Shown piece by piece: positions 1 through 14,124 of a stretch of DNA of 64,000 nt. The position numbers and the translations under genes are program-made. The notes below the pieces were generated by a model that searched no databases, was not told where the DNA came from, and saw only the letters and a list, made by a program, of their open reading frames with translations. Positions within the stretch are counted from its first letter, which is position 1; the number at the start of each line of letters is the position of its first letter. This DNA is from Phoebastria nigripes (lineage: Eukaryota > Chordata > Aves > Procellariiformes > Diomedeidae): positions 2,566,363-2,630,362 of the forward strand of contig JAYKAV010003099.1 of the NCBI GenBank assembly GCA_035582835.1, read 5' to 3'.

Positions 1-3000
1 GGGTTGGGACCTATAGGTTTCCCTGCCTTCTTCCTCGCTGTCTGCAGGGACGCACAGCTTCACTGTTCCAGCTTGCCCCAGCCCCAGCCCCTGCACCAGC
101 GTCATCTGGTTAAAGAATTGCCATTAATTTTAGGGTAGGAAGGACCCATTGTTTACTGTGCGATCAGGGGAAAGGGAATGTTTTTGTTGCCAATAAACTA
201 TTTTTAATTGTAATGTAGATCCAGTATGGGCAGCAAGGTAGCTGCTCTGTGGGAATAGCAGGTTGTTTCCTGAACAAGTTGGATGGCAGACTGCAGGGAG
301 AAGCTTTGCAGGGACAAACGCTGTTCAACGTCCCGCAGCAAAACCTCGAGACGTCTGCCCTGCGCAAGCATGCACCCAGCGCGCGGTGATCCTCAGCAGT
401 GCTCGCTCGGACCGGGAGGCAGCGGTAGCCAGTCCTGTCCCTTCCAGTACACATTTCCAACAAATCATCCCCCAAAATGTGCTGCTCGGGTCAATTTAAA
501 GGGGAGGAGAGATACAAGCCAGCGCAGGACTTGCAGCGTGAAATTATTGTAGAGGAGGGATAGCAGAGGTCCCTTCTGGCTTTAAATAATCCTAAAAAAT
601 AGATGTCTCTGGATTGCCTCCTGGCTCCTTCCAAGGAGTAAGGGGTGCGTGTGTGAGTTTGTCGGGGAAGGGGAGGGATGCCTGTTTATTTACCCCTCTC
701 CTCTGGCAGGGAGCCAGCAGCTTACACCTATGGCAGCACCGGAGCCCTCTCCGCCGAGCATACATTCCCCGCACTGTATGCTCTATAAATACGTGTGCAT
801 GACAGATTTGGCACCGCGTATTCCTGTAAGTGATGTAATCTTTGGGAAGTTACTTAGCAACCATGGAAAATGTTTTGGAGGCTCTAATTTTTCAGTATGG
901 TAAAATCGTATATTTATGCAGCGCAGCTAATCAGCTCGCTGGCAAGTTAGCGACGATGATCTCATTTTCTTCATCATTATTTTATGTGAATTGGGCTTTT
1001 AGCACTAAAGAGACCACAAAGATTTAATTCAAAAATGTGATTGCTTTATGTTTCCAGGGTATCATTAACATGGCATCTACGCAAATAACCATGGTAACAA
1101 ACTGGTAATTAGTACATATATGGCACTTATTATTAATACAGAAACAGGACAAGTTCCAAATCAGCGCAGATTACAGTACATTATTACCATAGTAATTACC
1201 TGCAGTAACACACACAAATTGAACTAAATGGCCAATTGAACTAGAGTGAATGGCTTTTTATTCCAGTCCCTAAATAATGTGCATTCTTGGCTGAGTAGTT
1301 CAAGGTAAATAAAACTGTTTCAAATTTATTGCTAACTTTTTTTTTTTTTCCCTTTGGTGGGGAAGGGCTGGGAATGGCAGGAGTCAAGAACTTTTTTTGC
1401 TGTGCATACAGTATAATTATTGTGCAGACTAAGCCNTTCCTGCCTCCCATAGAAAGACAGAGGGTAAAAGTTATTAGTTTCTATTTTATTAGCAGGTTTA
1501 TTTCTGTAATTTCAGCCATGAAGTAATGTTCAACATATCTAAAAGAGTCAATGCCAAATAACGTAGGGTCCAAATTCAGTCTTTTGGTTTCTGGGGATTT
1601 TTTTGAGAGAGAAAGAGAAAGAACAACTGCATTTGGGGGAGGCTAGAAAACTAGACTTTTTAAAAATGATCACATTTATTAAACTAATGGAAAAACAGGG
1701 TTTTGGCCTAACCCTTCCCCTATGGTTTGAGGCCTCAATACAAAAGTANTGAACACCAAGTCAAACCCAACAAGTCAAATGTGCTGGCTGGAGCCGGCGG
1801 TGCCAAGACGAAGTCAACCGCTGAAAAAAGAGAAAAGCTCCAAATTGCTTCTGATTCTCCTCATTTTGCTACGTTACATTGGTGCTCTGACGCCTATCGC
1901 AGCCCAGGCAGAGCTGGAAAGCCTCTCTTTCCAGGGTGCAAAAAGATGCTGATGCCCCAGGGCTCGGAGGAGCGGCGGCGCAGCGGGGTGACGGGGAGCA
2001 GTCCTGCCGGCGGGGTGCTGCCGGGGAGGAGCCCTTTAAGGGTGAAAGCCATCTGTCCATCCTGATTTTTTTCTTTCTAAATGGAAATAACATTTAGAGA
2101 GAGGCTTTCAGAAGAAATCTCTGCCTGGTCTCTAAGTCTGCAATTTTTGCAGACCTGGGAGCAAGCGCTCCGGCTGTGCCGCAGGAGTGCACGCAGGAGT
2201 GCACACGCGCGTGCAAGGCATGCTCCGCACGCCCACGGGCAACAGGTCCTGCAGGTGCATGGTTCAAGACCTCTTTTTTTCTTTTTTTTTTCCAGCTTTG
2301 CCTCTCGAAACGATTCTCCTGGGTTCTTTGGATGATGATGATATTACCATTCACTTCTTATTTGGAAGGGCTTTCTTCCAGCTGACATTTTTTTCTGTCC
2401 AGAGCCCCACTGAACAAGTTCTTGGAGTGCAGAAGTGGCCCCAGGCTCAGCAGATGAGGTGCCTCCCATCTCCCCAGCCCCAGCAAGCAAGAGCAGAATT
2501 AAAATCGCAGTTATTCACAGATTTTNCCCCCCCCCCTTCCTTCTCTTTCCTCTAGACAAGCATTAGTATTTCCACTCGCTGCCGGTAATTCAGACAATAC
2601 CGTGCCTTGAGCTGCATAGAGCAGCACTGGAGTGTACGTTCATGTTTTGTGATGGAGACAGGCAGTACATGAGGGCTGTGGCAGCCGGCTCAGCCGTGGA
2701 GGGCATCCTACCCACAGACCTGTACGAAAGAAAAAGTGGAGAACCTTCCCCACCAAATAAACTGCTTTATTGTGCTCTTTACCTGTGCGCTTCTGCCAGG
2801 CACACTGGAGAATCATTGTTCCTTTATCAGGTCCATCTCTCATTGTACTTTACCTTCCTCAATTCATAAGAAAATTATTATTTTAGCAGGCAAGCATTTA
2901 ATTAAGTTTCCCTGTATTTGCTTTGGCTCTCACAGCATGGAAAAACTCCTCATTTTAACAACAATCCATTGAACGTTGGTTCCAATAAAGCCAAATTGCC

Positions 3001-6000
3001 TGTAACTCAGCTTTATGCAATCCCCTCTCTACTCTCCATGCAGCTCCCTCTCTCCTTCCAAATCCCAAGCCCACCTAACATCGCCACGGTGCTCTCAGCC
3101 TGGCCTGCCGTGCCAGAAGCGTACGTAACCCCTTTCAGCAGGCAGCAGAAGCAGCAACACTTCTCATCCCGGCATCGTGCCGCCTGCCCACTCCTCCCCC
3201 TGCACCCCCCGCCTGACTCACAAACTTGCCACTTCAAATTAACACCCATTAGGGCTTATTTCCATCACGCTCTTCCTACGCACCCACAGCAGAGCATTAC
3301 CTGGGTTCAAAACAGGGTTTAAGCCTTGTTTTGATGCTGAGTTTATCCCAGTTTTGTTTCTTGGGGGGGTTTGCCTTCATCAGAGCCAAAAGCATCATTT
3401 TGGAGGGTGGGAGCACAGCAGGGCTGCCTCTGAGGAGCAGCTCCGCTCCTGGGCTTGGTTATTTAATCCAGCAAGTCCACGGCACATCAGTCCTAAGGGG
3501 TAAAAGGCTCTTTTTCCTCTGCAGTGCCAATAGCCATGAGCAGCTCATCTCTGTAAAGTGATTGTGAGCTGCTATTGAGGACTGTTCCTCCTGTGCTGGC
3601 CATTTTTTGCTTTAATTTTCTCAATAGCAAATAGAGGGGAAAAAAAACCACAANGGGCTTGGTATCCTCAGCTCCCAGCCCTGCTCCACTGGTGATCATC
3701 AGGAGCTGGGACCTTTCTCAGCCCGAGCACAGGCTCAGGTACCCCCCCCCGAGAACCTCAGCAGCCAGACCTGCCCTAAGGACAGCCTGGGAAATGCCGT
3801 CACCACTGCTCCGTGCCACGGCCACTGCCTCCCTGCAGCCCTTTCCCAGCTCCGGAGGCCAAACCAGGCACCCCAGGATCCTCCAGGACCCCAGCAGCCG
3901 AGCAGAGCTGTGCACAGGTCGATGCAGGACCACGCAGCCAGCCCCTCGCATCAGCACCCGGTCCACATACTAACTCCCACCGACCTGGGATGCAACATCC
4001 CACTTTACCTTAAAAACCCCTGAAGGGCAGAGCAGGGCTTTATTTTCTCTCTTCCCTCCTCTCTTCTTGTTACTGTTCTGTTTTGCAGCAGTTGCTGCTG
4101 TTGCCATGCTATCTCCTTTTGTTGCTATGGATTAATAGTGGTTTTTACTTATTTTTATGTATGTCCTGGGAACATGATTGCTTAATTTGCCCTGCAGGTT
4201 TGTAGGCCTGACAGGCATTTCCACATCGTCCCAGCGTTCACCTTATCTTAATCCAGTTCTGGGCTGCTTGCAGGGTAAATACCTGCAGAAATGTTCACTT
4301 GGAGGCTTGGGACCGGTATTTGCCCCAGCAAGCGGCCAGGGTGTGAGCGGAGGGGACATACTGTTCCTACAACCTGTGTTGTGCTCTCTCCACTGGAATG
4401 GGGCTGGTTTTCATCTAACCCAGAATAACAACTCAGAAGCCACCAGTGTAATGGTCTACCAAGCCTGGGCAGAAGGATGGGCTCCAGCCGTCCTCCGCAG
4501 ACCTCCAGACCCCAAAGAGGACACATCTGAGGGCTTGCATAAAATGTGTTCCTTTCTGTTATTGTAACGGGCAGCAGGATTTTGCCTCCAGCTTTTTCTG
4601 TCTCTGGAAAATCCTGGTCACTAGAGAAGGGCCAGCAGTCCCCGGGGAGCATCCGAGCTGTGCCATGGGAGAGCCTTTTGTCTCCAGCATGTAACATGGT
4701 GATGGGAGTGAGGGTGGCGGAAAGAGAATAGGAACAAAGTGTTTTCCAGTGATTTTAGGAGGTTTGTTTGTATGCTGTGGAGTCAGAAGACTCAGCACGG
4801 GGAGGGCTGAATTCCTGAGGCCGTTTGCTCAGACCCCAGTTCGTTCATGCCCCACAAACCCCAAGGGCTGGTACATCATCACCGGCTGCAGCAGCGTTCA
4901 GCATTGCTGCTCTAAGTACCCCTGGCCACCCCTGTAACATTACTTGCCACCAGCCAGTCCAAGAGAAGGACTTGCATAAGGAAACCACTGCAAATTTGTG
5001 GTTTCATCGTGTTATACAAATGCNAAAGCACGAGGGGGGATCAGGAGGGATCTGCTCCGGATCTGGCTCCACTGCACACCCCTTATGGGATAGTCTGCTT
5101 TATTATGTTAAGGCAGGCCTTTAATTGCTCTGCGTCTCCATCCTCCCCACATGAAATGGGGGAAACAATCCATCTTTTTGTCCCATTATTGAAATCTTCA
5201 GGGAAGTGACTTCGTCCTATTATTATTTTTGCATTTGGCTCACCACAATGGCCACGGAGCCCTAATGCGCTAATGAATATGGATGCAGGGATCGGTCTCT
5301 TCCCTTCTGTAATTAATCTTGCCTCCATCCTACTGGGTCATCTAATGAGCAATACTCAGACAAATATCCCCCCAGAGCCGTGAGCCTCGGCGGTTCCTCG
5401 GTTGCACACATCAAAGGGGAGCTGGTGACATCATGGAGATCACAGAAAACATCAAGTCTGTCTGTCTGGGGGGGGAAAAATAGCTTCTCGCAGATCCACA
5501 GCTGGTGGGGCTTTTAATTACACAAGGGCCGAGGAACATTCCAACCATAACATCCTGCAGCCTCTCCACCACCAGACAACGCGTCTTTTATTAGCGTAGG
5601 AATGTATCTTTAATAAACTGGAGGTTTTTAACTTGTCAGAGGGTGCCGGCGACTGGATCCGCCGCAGTCTTTTTTGGCCTGGCTGTTGCGTCGGCAGCAG
5701 GGCAGGTCATCCCACGGCTGCCCTGGTCCCCTGCCCGTGCCGGCGCCGGTGCCGGGCCGGTGCGATGCTCGTTGCTCTCTGTGCACCCTCCGGTCCCAGG
5801 CACCCCACGCTCTTACAAGGGGGTGACTCGCCGGACCCTCCACGGGCATCTCACAGCATCTTCCCTGCAGTCCCACCGAAATCCATCCATGCTCCTGTGA
5901 GGAGAGGGGCTGGCAGCACATATGAGCTGTAAGTGAGGCCAAAGTCATCACGGCAAAGGAGCGGGTCCNTTCTGCCGCCTTAATTTTCTCTCCCATCATC

Positions 6001-9000
6001 TGTGCCCGTGTGTTTGCACAAACTGCGCTTTGGGGGAGTTTCCATGCAAATAAATTTGTTTTCTCCAATTCTGAAACTATTGACGCTGTCTTCCTCACCA
6101 CTCTCTGTGTATATATACGTATAAATGTATGATCCTATGAAATTCATCAGGGTTTGGGGCTTTATTGGAGGTTTTCGTTCACTCTACTTAAAGGTGACAC
6201 TGAGCGGTTGCTCCACCAAATAACAAATCCCCCATATTGTTCCCTCTCCTTTATTTATCCTGAGCGGACGGTAGCGAGGCAGTTTGAAAAAGTGTGCTGT
6301 GTTCCGAGGCGTGCAGCCCTGCAAATGGCTGTTTGCTTTAATCAATCCTGGAGGAGCCCGTGGAGGCCGGGAGAGGTGCGATGCTGGAGATTTGTTCTAT
6401 TGATTAACCCAGCGCCGGGATGGGAGGGATCAAACACTGGGAGTGGATAAAAGCCTGGGAGGTGAATAGGGCTATTGTCAGGTTTGGTTTGCAGGTTATT
6501 GGGTGGGGGGGATTTTATTTTTCTTTTCCTACCTGGGGGCTGAGAGAAAGCAGAATAACTTTTCTAATATTCCTCCCTGCTTCCCTGTTTCAATTTCCCC
6601 AGTTAACGCCACATGCCAGAGAGACCCCCCCTCTGCCTGCCAGCCGAAAGTAAGATTTCACATTATTGCATCTGACAGCTCTCATTCCTCAGGCACTTTC
6701 TTCTTCCTTCCTCAAAGGAGGGAAAAAAATATCAAAGGTTTCAAAACCTGAGCACCTTCTGAGACTGCAAAATGCAGCCCCTTGGTGGGAGGGATGCTCT
6801 GAAGGGGCGAGCAGGAGGCAGGGTGGATGCGATCCTGCGCAGCTTGGGAAGAGTTACATTTGTTTGACATTGCATTCGCCTTGGGGCCTTGGAAGATGTT
6901 TGTAGTTTTCAATTAATCTCATTAGTTTGGAAGTAGACGGAGGGGTGGGGAGGCAGGGAGGAGAGGCGGGAAATAAAAATAATTTCATGGGGAATTCTCT
7001 TTAATGACTTTTTAAAAACATGTAATTGAAATCAGTGCTGATGGAAAACATTTTAATAGTGCCGAAGTCGGCTGAGGGGAAGCAGCAAGGGATGCTCAGA
7101 AAAACCCACGTACGAGGGATCTGCCAGGACAGGGCTGAGCCATAGGGGCTCAGGGCTGCCCGGGGGGGCTGGCACAGGGACGGCGGCAGGAGCAGGACCC
7201 ACGGCTGGGTCCCCCTGGCCTGGGTTCCGCAGATGAGCCTCCTCGGCTGCTGCAAAGCCCCGGGAGAGCCCTACTTGCCATCATCGAGTGAGCATTTAAT
7301 TTCCTTTTGCTGCTCTCCTGAAGTTGAATTTGCAAGTCTGGAAATAGTCAGTGATTCCTGCAGCTTGCCTTTGCCTCGCTTGCCGACGAGGTGCCAGACC
7401 CCACGGGTGCGGGCAGCCACTATTTACCCGCTGTGGTGACACTGGGATCACTTAGGGGGTGAGGACAGGGCACGGTCTGGACAGGCTCCAGCCCCTCCAT
7501 CCCTGCCCATGCACTCAGGGCATAAAAACCTCTCTGCCTCATGGTAACCACCCCCAGCATCGCGCCTGCCCACGGGAGGAGAGCCCAGCCGCACTTCGGG
7601 GGACACGGGACACGCTGAGCATCCATCCCACGGTCCGAATTCACTGCATCCCAATTAACCACACATTCACCGCAGAGGGAGAACTGTTCAGTGAGAGAGG
7701 CATCGCCTGCTTGGGTTTCAAGGAGGATCCTGTGGCAGAGACCCCCGGCAGCCCCCCGCACACCCAGAGCTGCCCCGAGCCCCGTGCCGACCCCGCACAG
7801 CCATCCCTTCCCAGCCGCCTCGCCGGCAGAGGTGTGCCCTCCTCTCCAGCCTCCAGGCTGAGCACTTAATTGATCGGATTATCCCTTATTTACTAATTAG
7901 CAGCCTTGTGCTCAGACGGCAGGAGCGGGGGCCAGCAGCGCTTTCCCTTTATACCGAAGCAGTTGGTGTTTGACGGCGGCAGAGGCTCCGCCAGCAATTT
8001 GCTGTGATTCATTTCTGCCGTGTAAAACTGAAAGTCGGCACGGCGCTTTCCCGGGAGCAAAGTGACGAGGCCGGGAAGAGGCAATGCCAGACTCTGCCCA
8101 CCTTTTAATTTACCTTATTTTTCCTTATTCTGCACNAGGGTTTGGTTTTCTGTGTTTAACGAGCTCAGTAATTACTGTCAGAGATAAAGTCTGCTGCTCC
8201 ATGTAGGTAGCACTAATAGAGAAGATATAACCCAAGGGGAGGGACATGACACTGACACCCAGAAGACCTGGCTTTTGTCCCAAAAGACTTACCCACTGCG
8301 AGGACACATCCTCTTGTCCATCACTCACCTCTCTCCATCCTCCTCCACGCTGCTGCCCATGTCGTGGTCTCTCGCTCTGCGTGTTCATCTATCCTCCCCT
8401 GGATCCACACTCACTGGCTAATGCCACCAGCAGTCGGGCAAGTGAATTTGTGTCCACATGCCTGGGGAGAGGCAGACTACAGGATTAGGCCCACTGTGTC
8501 ACCAGATGGTATTTTTATTCCCCCTAGCTCTTAATTAGTGAGAATCTGGGGACTTGGGAAAAAAAAAATCACCTGGCACCACAGTGTCTTCCCTTTCCTC
8601 CCTGTGTTTGCCATTATATTCCTGCCACCCTACCAAACACCTCCGCTGAAGGACAGAAAAGAGCAAACTATGACAGAAATATCCATCCATCCTTTGCAGC
8701 AGAACCTGTGAGGTCAGCAAGAGTGGCCCAAGGGAGTAAGATGCTAAAACAACAGAGTCGAAGAAAAAGGCTTAAGGATGTGTTGCCAGGCTGGATAAAC
8801 CAGACAACTGGGGAGGAAGGACACTCGAATCCACTGATGATCCATTAGCAGGCTCCGTAAGGAGATGTGAATCTAGCTTCTGAGCCAAAGAGCACACCTT
8901 TTGACTTAATAGCAGCCAAAACCTTGCGTGCATTACTTAGAGGTGTCCCAGGGGCATGCACAAACCAAGGCTTTTCCCTACCAGAAGCCAGTTACAGAAA

Positions 9001-12000
9001 AGGAAAGTCTGCCATAGGAGAACATCTCAAAATACACGTCCACAGGTCCAGGTTGCTCTGTGCTGGGGCTGTAAAGCGTGGAGGGTATGGGACAGGGATG
9101 CTGGGGCTGCGGGATGCACGTGGTGCCCAGGATGGAGGACAAGCTGCTGCCGTGTGGCTTCATCCCAGCAGTCAGACACCACGACACGGGCATGGTGCTG
9201 CCGGCTACCAGCTGACCAGGGGGTGATGCCGGTTGGGTACGGCAGGGCAGGTCCTCCCCCCACCACTGCGTTTGCTCTCTTGCCAATGGATCAATTGTGT
9301 TCAGGGAGCTCTGGGCTGTATGTAGGTCAGGCACCTCGCTGGCTCCGGCACTGCCATGAGATTGTTAAAATGAACAAGGATCCCCCCTTCTCCCTCCATT
9401 CAACCCCCCTGATGCCCAGCCCTTGGCAGAGGGCAGCCTTGGCTTTCATCCTAGAGAAGAAGAGCATTTCTTTGAGGCTTTGGGCTCATTTGAGCAAAGC
9501 CAGCATGTGTGCAGCTCCTGGACCAGTACGGATGCTGTGCCCTGCACATCCCCCTGAGCAATGCGCTCCCTGTTTGTCTGTGCATGAGGAGAGCTCTGCG
9601 CTGGGAGGGGAATGGGCAACATGACCCAGTTCATGGTTTTTCTGTCAATACGGCTGGCACTGCTCCCTCTCGGCCGTGTGAAATGGATGGGGCTGAACCA
9701 GCTCCCAGAGAAGGGGAATTTCTCTGCTGGGGCCCACTGCAGCATCCCCCAGGGCAGGCTGGGCAGCCCCGGGGGAGGAGGGAGCTGGATGTCCCACGTG
9801 TGGTTGCTCCCCTGTTTGCCCCTCCACGGGAGGGGAGCAGATAAGAGAGCAACATCCTAACCTTCAACCCTGGGACCTCTGGTTTTGGCCACCCAGCTTT
9901 GATTCCCCCCCAGAAGTCTTTATCACTCAAGGAGGAAACCCAAATCCTCTGGGAACTGGGGCTCCTCCTGGGCTCGCTAGCTGGAGGGAGGGGGAGGCAT
10001 GATAAAAGAGAGCGAGCGAGCAAGCAAGCAGAGAAGAAAGTTTCTCAAATAAAAAATATTCAGTAGTTTAGAGCAAACTTTGCACTAGCTGAAGATTTGA
10101 CCTTGTGTTCTGTCCTAGGAACAAACAAGAGAAGAACGAGGATCATATTATTTTGGCTGAAATTTGGAGTGGATCAAACCCCTGCTGTTCTGAGCTCCTG
10201 CAATGGATGGCTATAAACAACATGCATTTCCAGAGAATGAATTAAACAGCGAGCCTGAGTACTGACTGTATTTTAAGAGATGTTTATTTGTCCTCACTGC
10301 CTTTCTATAAAGAGTTGCACAAGGACTTACTAAATTTTAACCCCACATTGTTCCTGGGTAAACACTGCCCTTTATCCAACGTGACGAGTGCTCGCAGCCG
10401 AGAAAAGCACATGGTAGCTCGTGCTCTCCGGAGCACGCAGCCTCTCAGCAGCGCTCCCGAGGCAGCCCTGGGCATCAGCGCTGCACGCAGACCCCGCAGA
10501 CCCCGGGGCAGCCGGATCGTTCCCGATTGCCTGCAGACCTCTGACAGTTTTCTGCACTTTTCTGCCAAAAAGTTGTTTGCAAGAAGATGGGGATGACCTT
10601 GGTCTGCAGAAGTGTAGCTGAGCCAGTAACATACTCAGCAACTCCTGTCCTCCTCATTTTACACTATGGAAAGGGAAAGGGTGACAAAATACGAATGCTG
10701 GCCAAAGAGCTGTGCCGTGACTCCCCAGCAAGTCAAGTCCCACGGACAGCCTTGTCCCGAGGTCCTCCTACCCCAGCTCCCACCACCACATGGAGCAAGT
10801 GCCGCGGTGGGTGCGTGTGCCGTGGTCCATCCCTCGCATGCCCTTCCCGCAGGCAGCGATGGAGAAAGTGAAGCATTGAGAGCTTCCTCCTCCTGAATTT
10901 GCTCTGTCACACCCATGATCACTGGTGAACACACAAAAAAGGCTAAGGGGAATTAATACCACTGCATACTTTCTGCCTCCTTTGATTGCCAGGGTCTAAA
11001 CAGCCTGCGCTTTTGGACCATCCGCCGGCATCCAGCGGTGTGGGGAGTTAGGTCTGCACAGCCGTCAGCATTTGAGCAAGAGCAGCCTGGAGTGCCGGAG
11101 TTCTGGGGGGAAAAAATGGTTTTACTGTTCACGAGGAAAAGGCTGAGTAACCAGCATGAAAAGCAAAGCCCAGCGCCTTGGCATGAAAGCCGGGCCAGCT
11201 CTCCCTGCCTTACCAGGAACCCCCGAGAAGTCCTCACCTCCCTGCTTTTGGGGGTGCTTTGGGGTGTTTCCCCCACTTTGGGGGACATAGCCACAGGACG
11301 TGAGATGCTGAACGTGATTCTCCAGAAAGGAGAAGGATCCGTGCCTTGCAGAAACATTTCTGAACTCATGTTTGTTCCCTCTCCTGGGTCTGGGCAGAAT
11401 GTCAAAGCCTGCTCTGAGCTGGAAATATTTTAAGACTAGCACTCACTGGAGACTGAAACAATGGCAATTCTTCAGCTACTGAGGCTTTTATAAAAGGGCT
11501 TTTGACATAGAGGCTGCTTAGGATTGGGATTTTTTTTGTAGTTGGTTTTTCTCCCGGAAAGCACTGTGCTGGTGTCTGTGCGTATGTTTGCACGCACACT
11601 TTCACGTGTGCAAAATAATCTCTTGGCTTTCAGCTGGGCCGTTCGTGTGAATGCCCACGAGGATGCCTGCAGCACTGCTAAAATGCAGCCAGCTCCGGCG
11701 AGGAGGGAGGACGCGCTGCTCACACGGGATGCCATGCAGCGATGCAGGAAGAAGACATTTTAGAGTAAATGTCAGCTTTTGCGTTTCTGGGTTTGGGGCT
11801 TTTTTTAAACACGTGGGTGGGACTTTTAATGCCCACATGAAGCTGAGACGGTTTCAGTCTCCAGGGCTTATCCAGAAGATTCACACAAACACTATGGAAA
11901 GTGTCTCTTTGCTTAGGAGGAAGAAATTTGACACTGCAGAGATTTTAACCCGGTATTCCAGCAAGGAGCCTCAGTGGTTAGCATGTCATATCTGATAAAG

Positions 12001-13460
12001 GCTAATCAGCCCTCCTTCAGGCACCATTCAATTCTTATTTTCATCTGCCTCCCATGCATATTGCGTTATCTATGATACCTACTCACATGCAGGCAAACCA
12101 GTGCAAATTCTGCTCAGCTCTGGTCTTCCCTTGACACGGGACCAACAGGCAAGGAAAAAGGTGAAGAAGTACACGATGGACCCCACGACCAGAGCCCTTG
12201 CAAACACCCCAGGCAGCTCCCAATAAGGCCTTCAGCATTGAAGTTTGCACTGGTGCGGGGATGGGATCCCAACGGGGAGCAGGTTTCCTGCGCAGCCCCG
12301 CTGTCAGCTGCCTGTGCTGAGCTCGGCATCCCCTGGCCCCAGTGCCTGGCCAGCTTATGCCGTCCCACCGAGTCTCCTCTCCCTGCTAGGTGTCCGAAAC
12401 CTCCTCAACAATTATCCCAGTTGCTGTTTGTTCAGGCGATGTGGATTTAGCTCTCCAAGCCTCATGTGTAGTGTGTGTATAGGGAAAGATAGATTGCCGC
12501 TACTTTCCAGTATAAATCACATTCCTTACAACACTCCAAAGTAGCATTTTCAACCTCAGGGTGCTAATAGGATCCAGCAGGAGAAAGAAATGTCAGCTAA
12601 GTAGCAGGCGCTGTTTGGAGAGTGCAATGGAGCTGATCCACAGCCCCGGGGCAAAAGGAGCAATCCCAGGGCAAAGGTTAAAGAGTTCAGGAGCACTTCA
12701 GCCTACTTAATTGCAACAGGCCTCTTACACAGCGCAAGATGGATGACTCAAGGCGGGCAAGGGGGGCAGAGCGGGGCCAGCAGCATCACCAGTTGGAGGC
12801 GTGCGGGCAGCCGGGGACCGCAGCGGAGGGGACCACAGCAGCTCCTCGTCCCTCGCTTCTCCCCAAGATGCTGCTGGATGGCAAGGTGGCCCACGGCACA
12901 CCGGGACCCCCAGCCACCAGCTCTGTCCCTTCCACTGGGAGCCCATCCCCAGCCTCGGCCGATAAATGGGAATTTATATTGGAGCAGGCTGATGTGGTGG
13001 AGGTTTTGTTGCAAGAGCTCAGCACAGCACTCATCCAGGCAGCGAAAATAACTCCAGCTGCCAAGGAAATGTTTCTTGCTCCCCTGAAAATCATAAGGAA
13101 CATTTCAAGGGGGGAGAGGGGGAATTGGTTAGTGTTGCCATTCTTGTCATTTTCACAGGATTTGTTTTCTGATTTCCTTTTCTTTTGAATCTTCAGAATT
13201 TGAAAATGTTTTGTATCAGCCCCCAAGGTGCTTCTGCTGGGAAGGTGCCTCAGATAACATTTTTAGTAGAGTTTTGACTTGTTTTCTGACACGCATCTGA
13301 TAAATGTCATCAAAAGCTGATGTTTTGCATGGAAAAGGTCTTTTGCGTTATTTTTTTTATCTAAAGAAAAAAAAAAGGAGCATAAAAATATTTCATTCAT
13401 TTCTCACCAGTCAGGTTTATGCTGTTTCCCTGGTGATAAAAGCACAAGGCTGGATCCTGA
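1..13460. other. Long non-coding stretch, no supported gene
   Basis: I read both strands and found no exon series, domain or RNA gene that I can support. The open frames are short, mutually overlapping and biased toward GC-rich segments. The content alternates between GC-rich anonymous sequence (for example 2.1-2.5, 3.7-4.0, 7.4-7.9 and 9.5-9.9 kb) and AT-rich blocks that resemble conserved non-coding DNA (about 0.84-1.31, 4.04-4.20, 5.10-5.35, 6.98-7.08 and 7.86-8.06 kb). A 12-bp unit repeats twice near 2,181-2,204. If synteny with other amniotes holds, this would be DNA flanking RXRA, but no RXRA exon is visible. Confidence 0.6.
840..1310. promoter_or_regulatory. Candidate conserved non-coding element with RFX X-box-like sites
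   Basis: This AT-rich block contains two RFX-type half or full sites. TAACCATGGTAAC at 1,086-1,098 is a near-perfect X-box palindrome, and AGCAACCATGG at 856-866 is a second one. Several TAATTA/GTAATTAC homeodomain-type cores lie between them, with a near-palindromic TTACCATAGTAATTACC around 1,184-1,201. There is no coding potential. Motif content alone does not prove an enhancer. The call rests on motif clustering and on the contrast with the GC-rich flanks. Confidence 0.3.
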
Positions 13461-13467
13461 GACATAT

Positions 13468-13528
13468 GCATTTAATTCCCAGCTCCACCACAAACCCCTG
13501 CGGTGACCTTGAACAAGCCACTTAAGCT
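13468..13528 (+). mobile_element. MIR-like CORE-SINE fragment
   Basis: The segment reads like the internal part of a MIR SINE: a 'TTCCCAGCTCCACCAC' block, followed by 'GTGACCTTGAACAAGCCACTTAA', which resembles the MIR core as I remember it. Only the central part is recognisable. No target duplications are visible, as expected for a very old copy. It lies about 0.5 kb downstream of the polyadenylation signal of the neighbouring LU-domain gene. Confidence 0.55.
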
Positions 13529-14002
13529 CCGATCCGTATGGGATGAAATTTTTGTCCTAAAGCTCCCCGTTAGGAGAGCCTCTTTGGTTGGGATAACAGC
13601 TGAAAAAAACCTGTTCATTTCACGTGGGCACCCTGTTCCCCACCCCATCGCCCACCCATCCCACGGGACCCCGCTGGAGGTGGTGTCCTGCGTGGGTGCT
13701 CCATCCCTGCACCCCGAAGCCCACCTGGGCGGGCCGGGGCTCCCGGGCAGCGGAGCGAGGGCCGAGGATGCCCTCTCGTGGGAAGAGCCGGGCTCGGCCG
13801 CCCTCCGGGCGCCCCGCGGGGACGTGGGCAGAGACCCACGGGCGGCCGTGGGTACCCCTGGCCCTGCACTCCCCCTGCCCCAGGCTGGTGCGGGTACCCC
13901 CAGCCCCCCCGAGCCCGGAGAAATGTCCCCCATCCTCCCCGGGATGCAGCCCTGCTGCTGGGGCATCACCGAAACCTTTCCAGGGCAAAGCATTCGCCAC
14001 CT

Positions 14003-14008
14003 TTTATT
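14003..14008 (-). terminator. Polyadenylation signal of the LU-domain gene
   Basis: The plus-strand TTTATT reads AATAAA on the minus strand, 117 bases downstream of the LU-domain stop codon. This gives a short 3' UTR of roughly 135-150 nt. It is the first canonical signal after the stop. Confidence 0.6.
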
Positions 14009-14124
14009 GAGGAGAGGGGGGAGGAGGGCGTCCTGCCCACCTGTAAGAGCAGGGATGGGGGCATCCCTGCTCCCAGCCCCGACCCCCCCACAAGAGTCCC
14101 ACGGCCCCCCCAGCCCTGGGGGGC

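Noticed and set aside
12739..13188. 149-codon plus-strand frame beginning with MDDSRRARG
   Set aside because: Part of it looks protein-like (an amphipathic stretch near its end), but there is no recognisable domain, splice structure or supported promoter. Adjacent frames are equally open.
1..13460. RXRA exons expected from synteny
   Set aside because: No nuclear-receptor DNA-binding or ligand-binding exon was found. The synteny argument alone is not evidence of a gene here.
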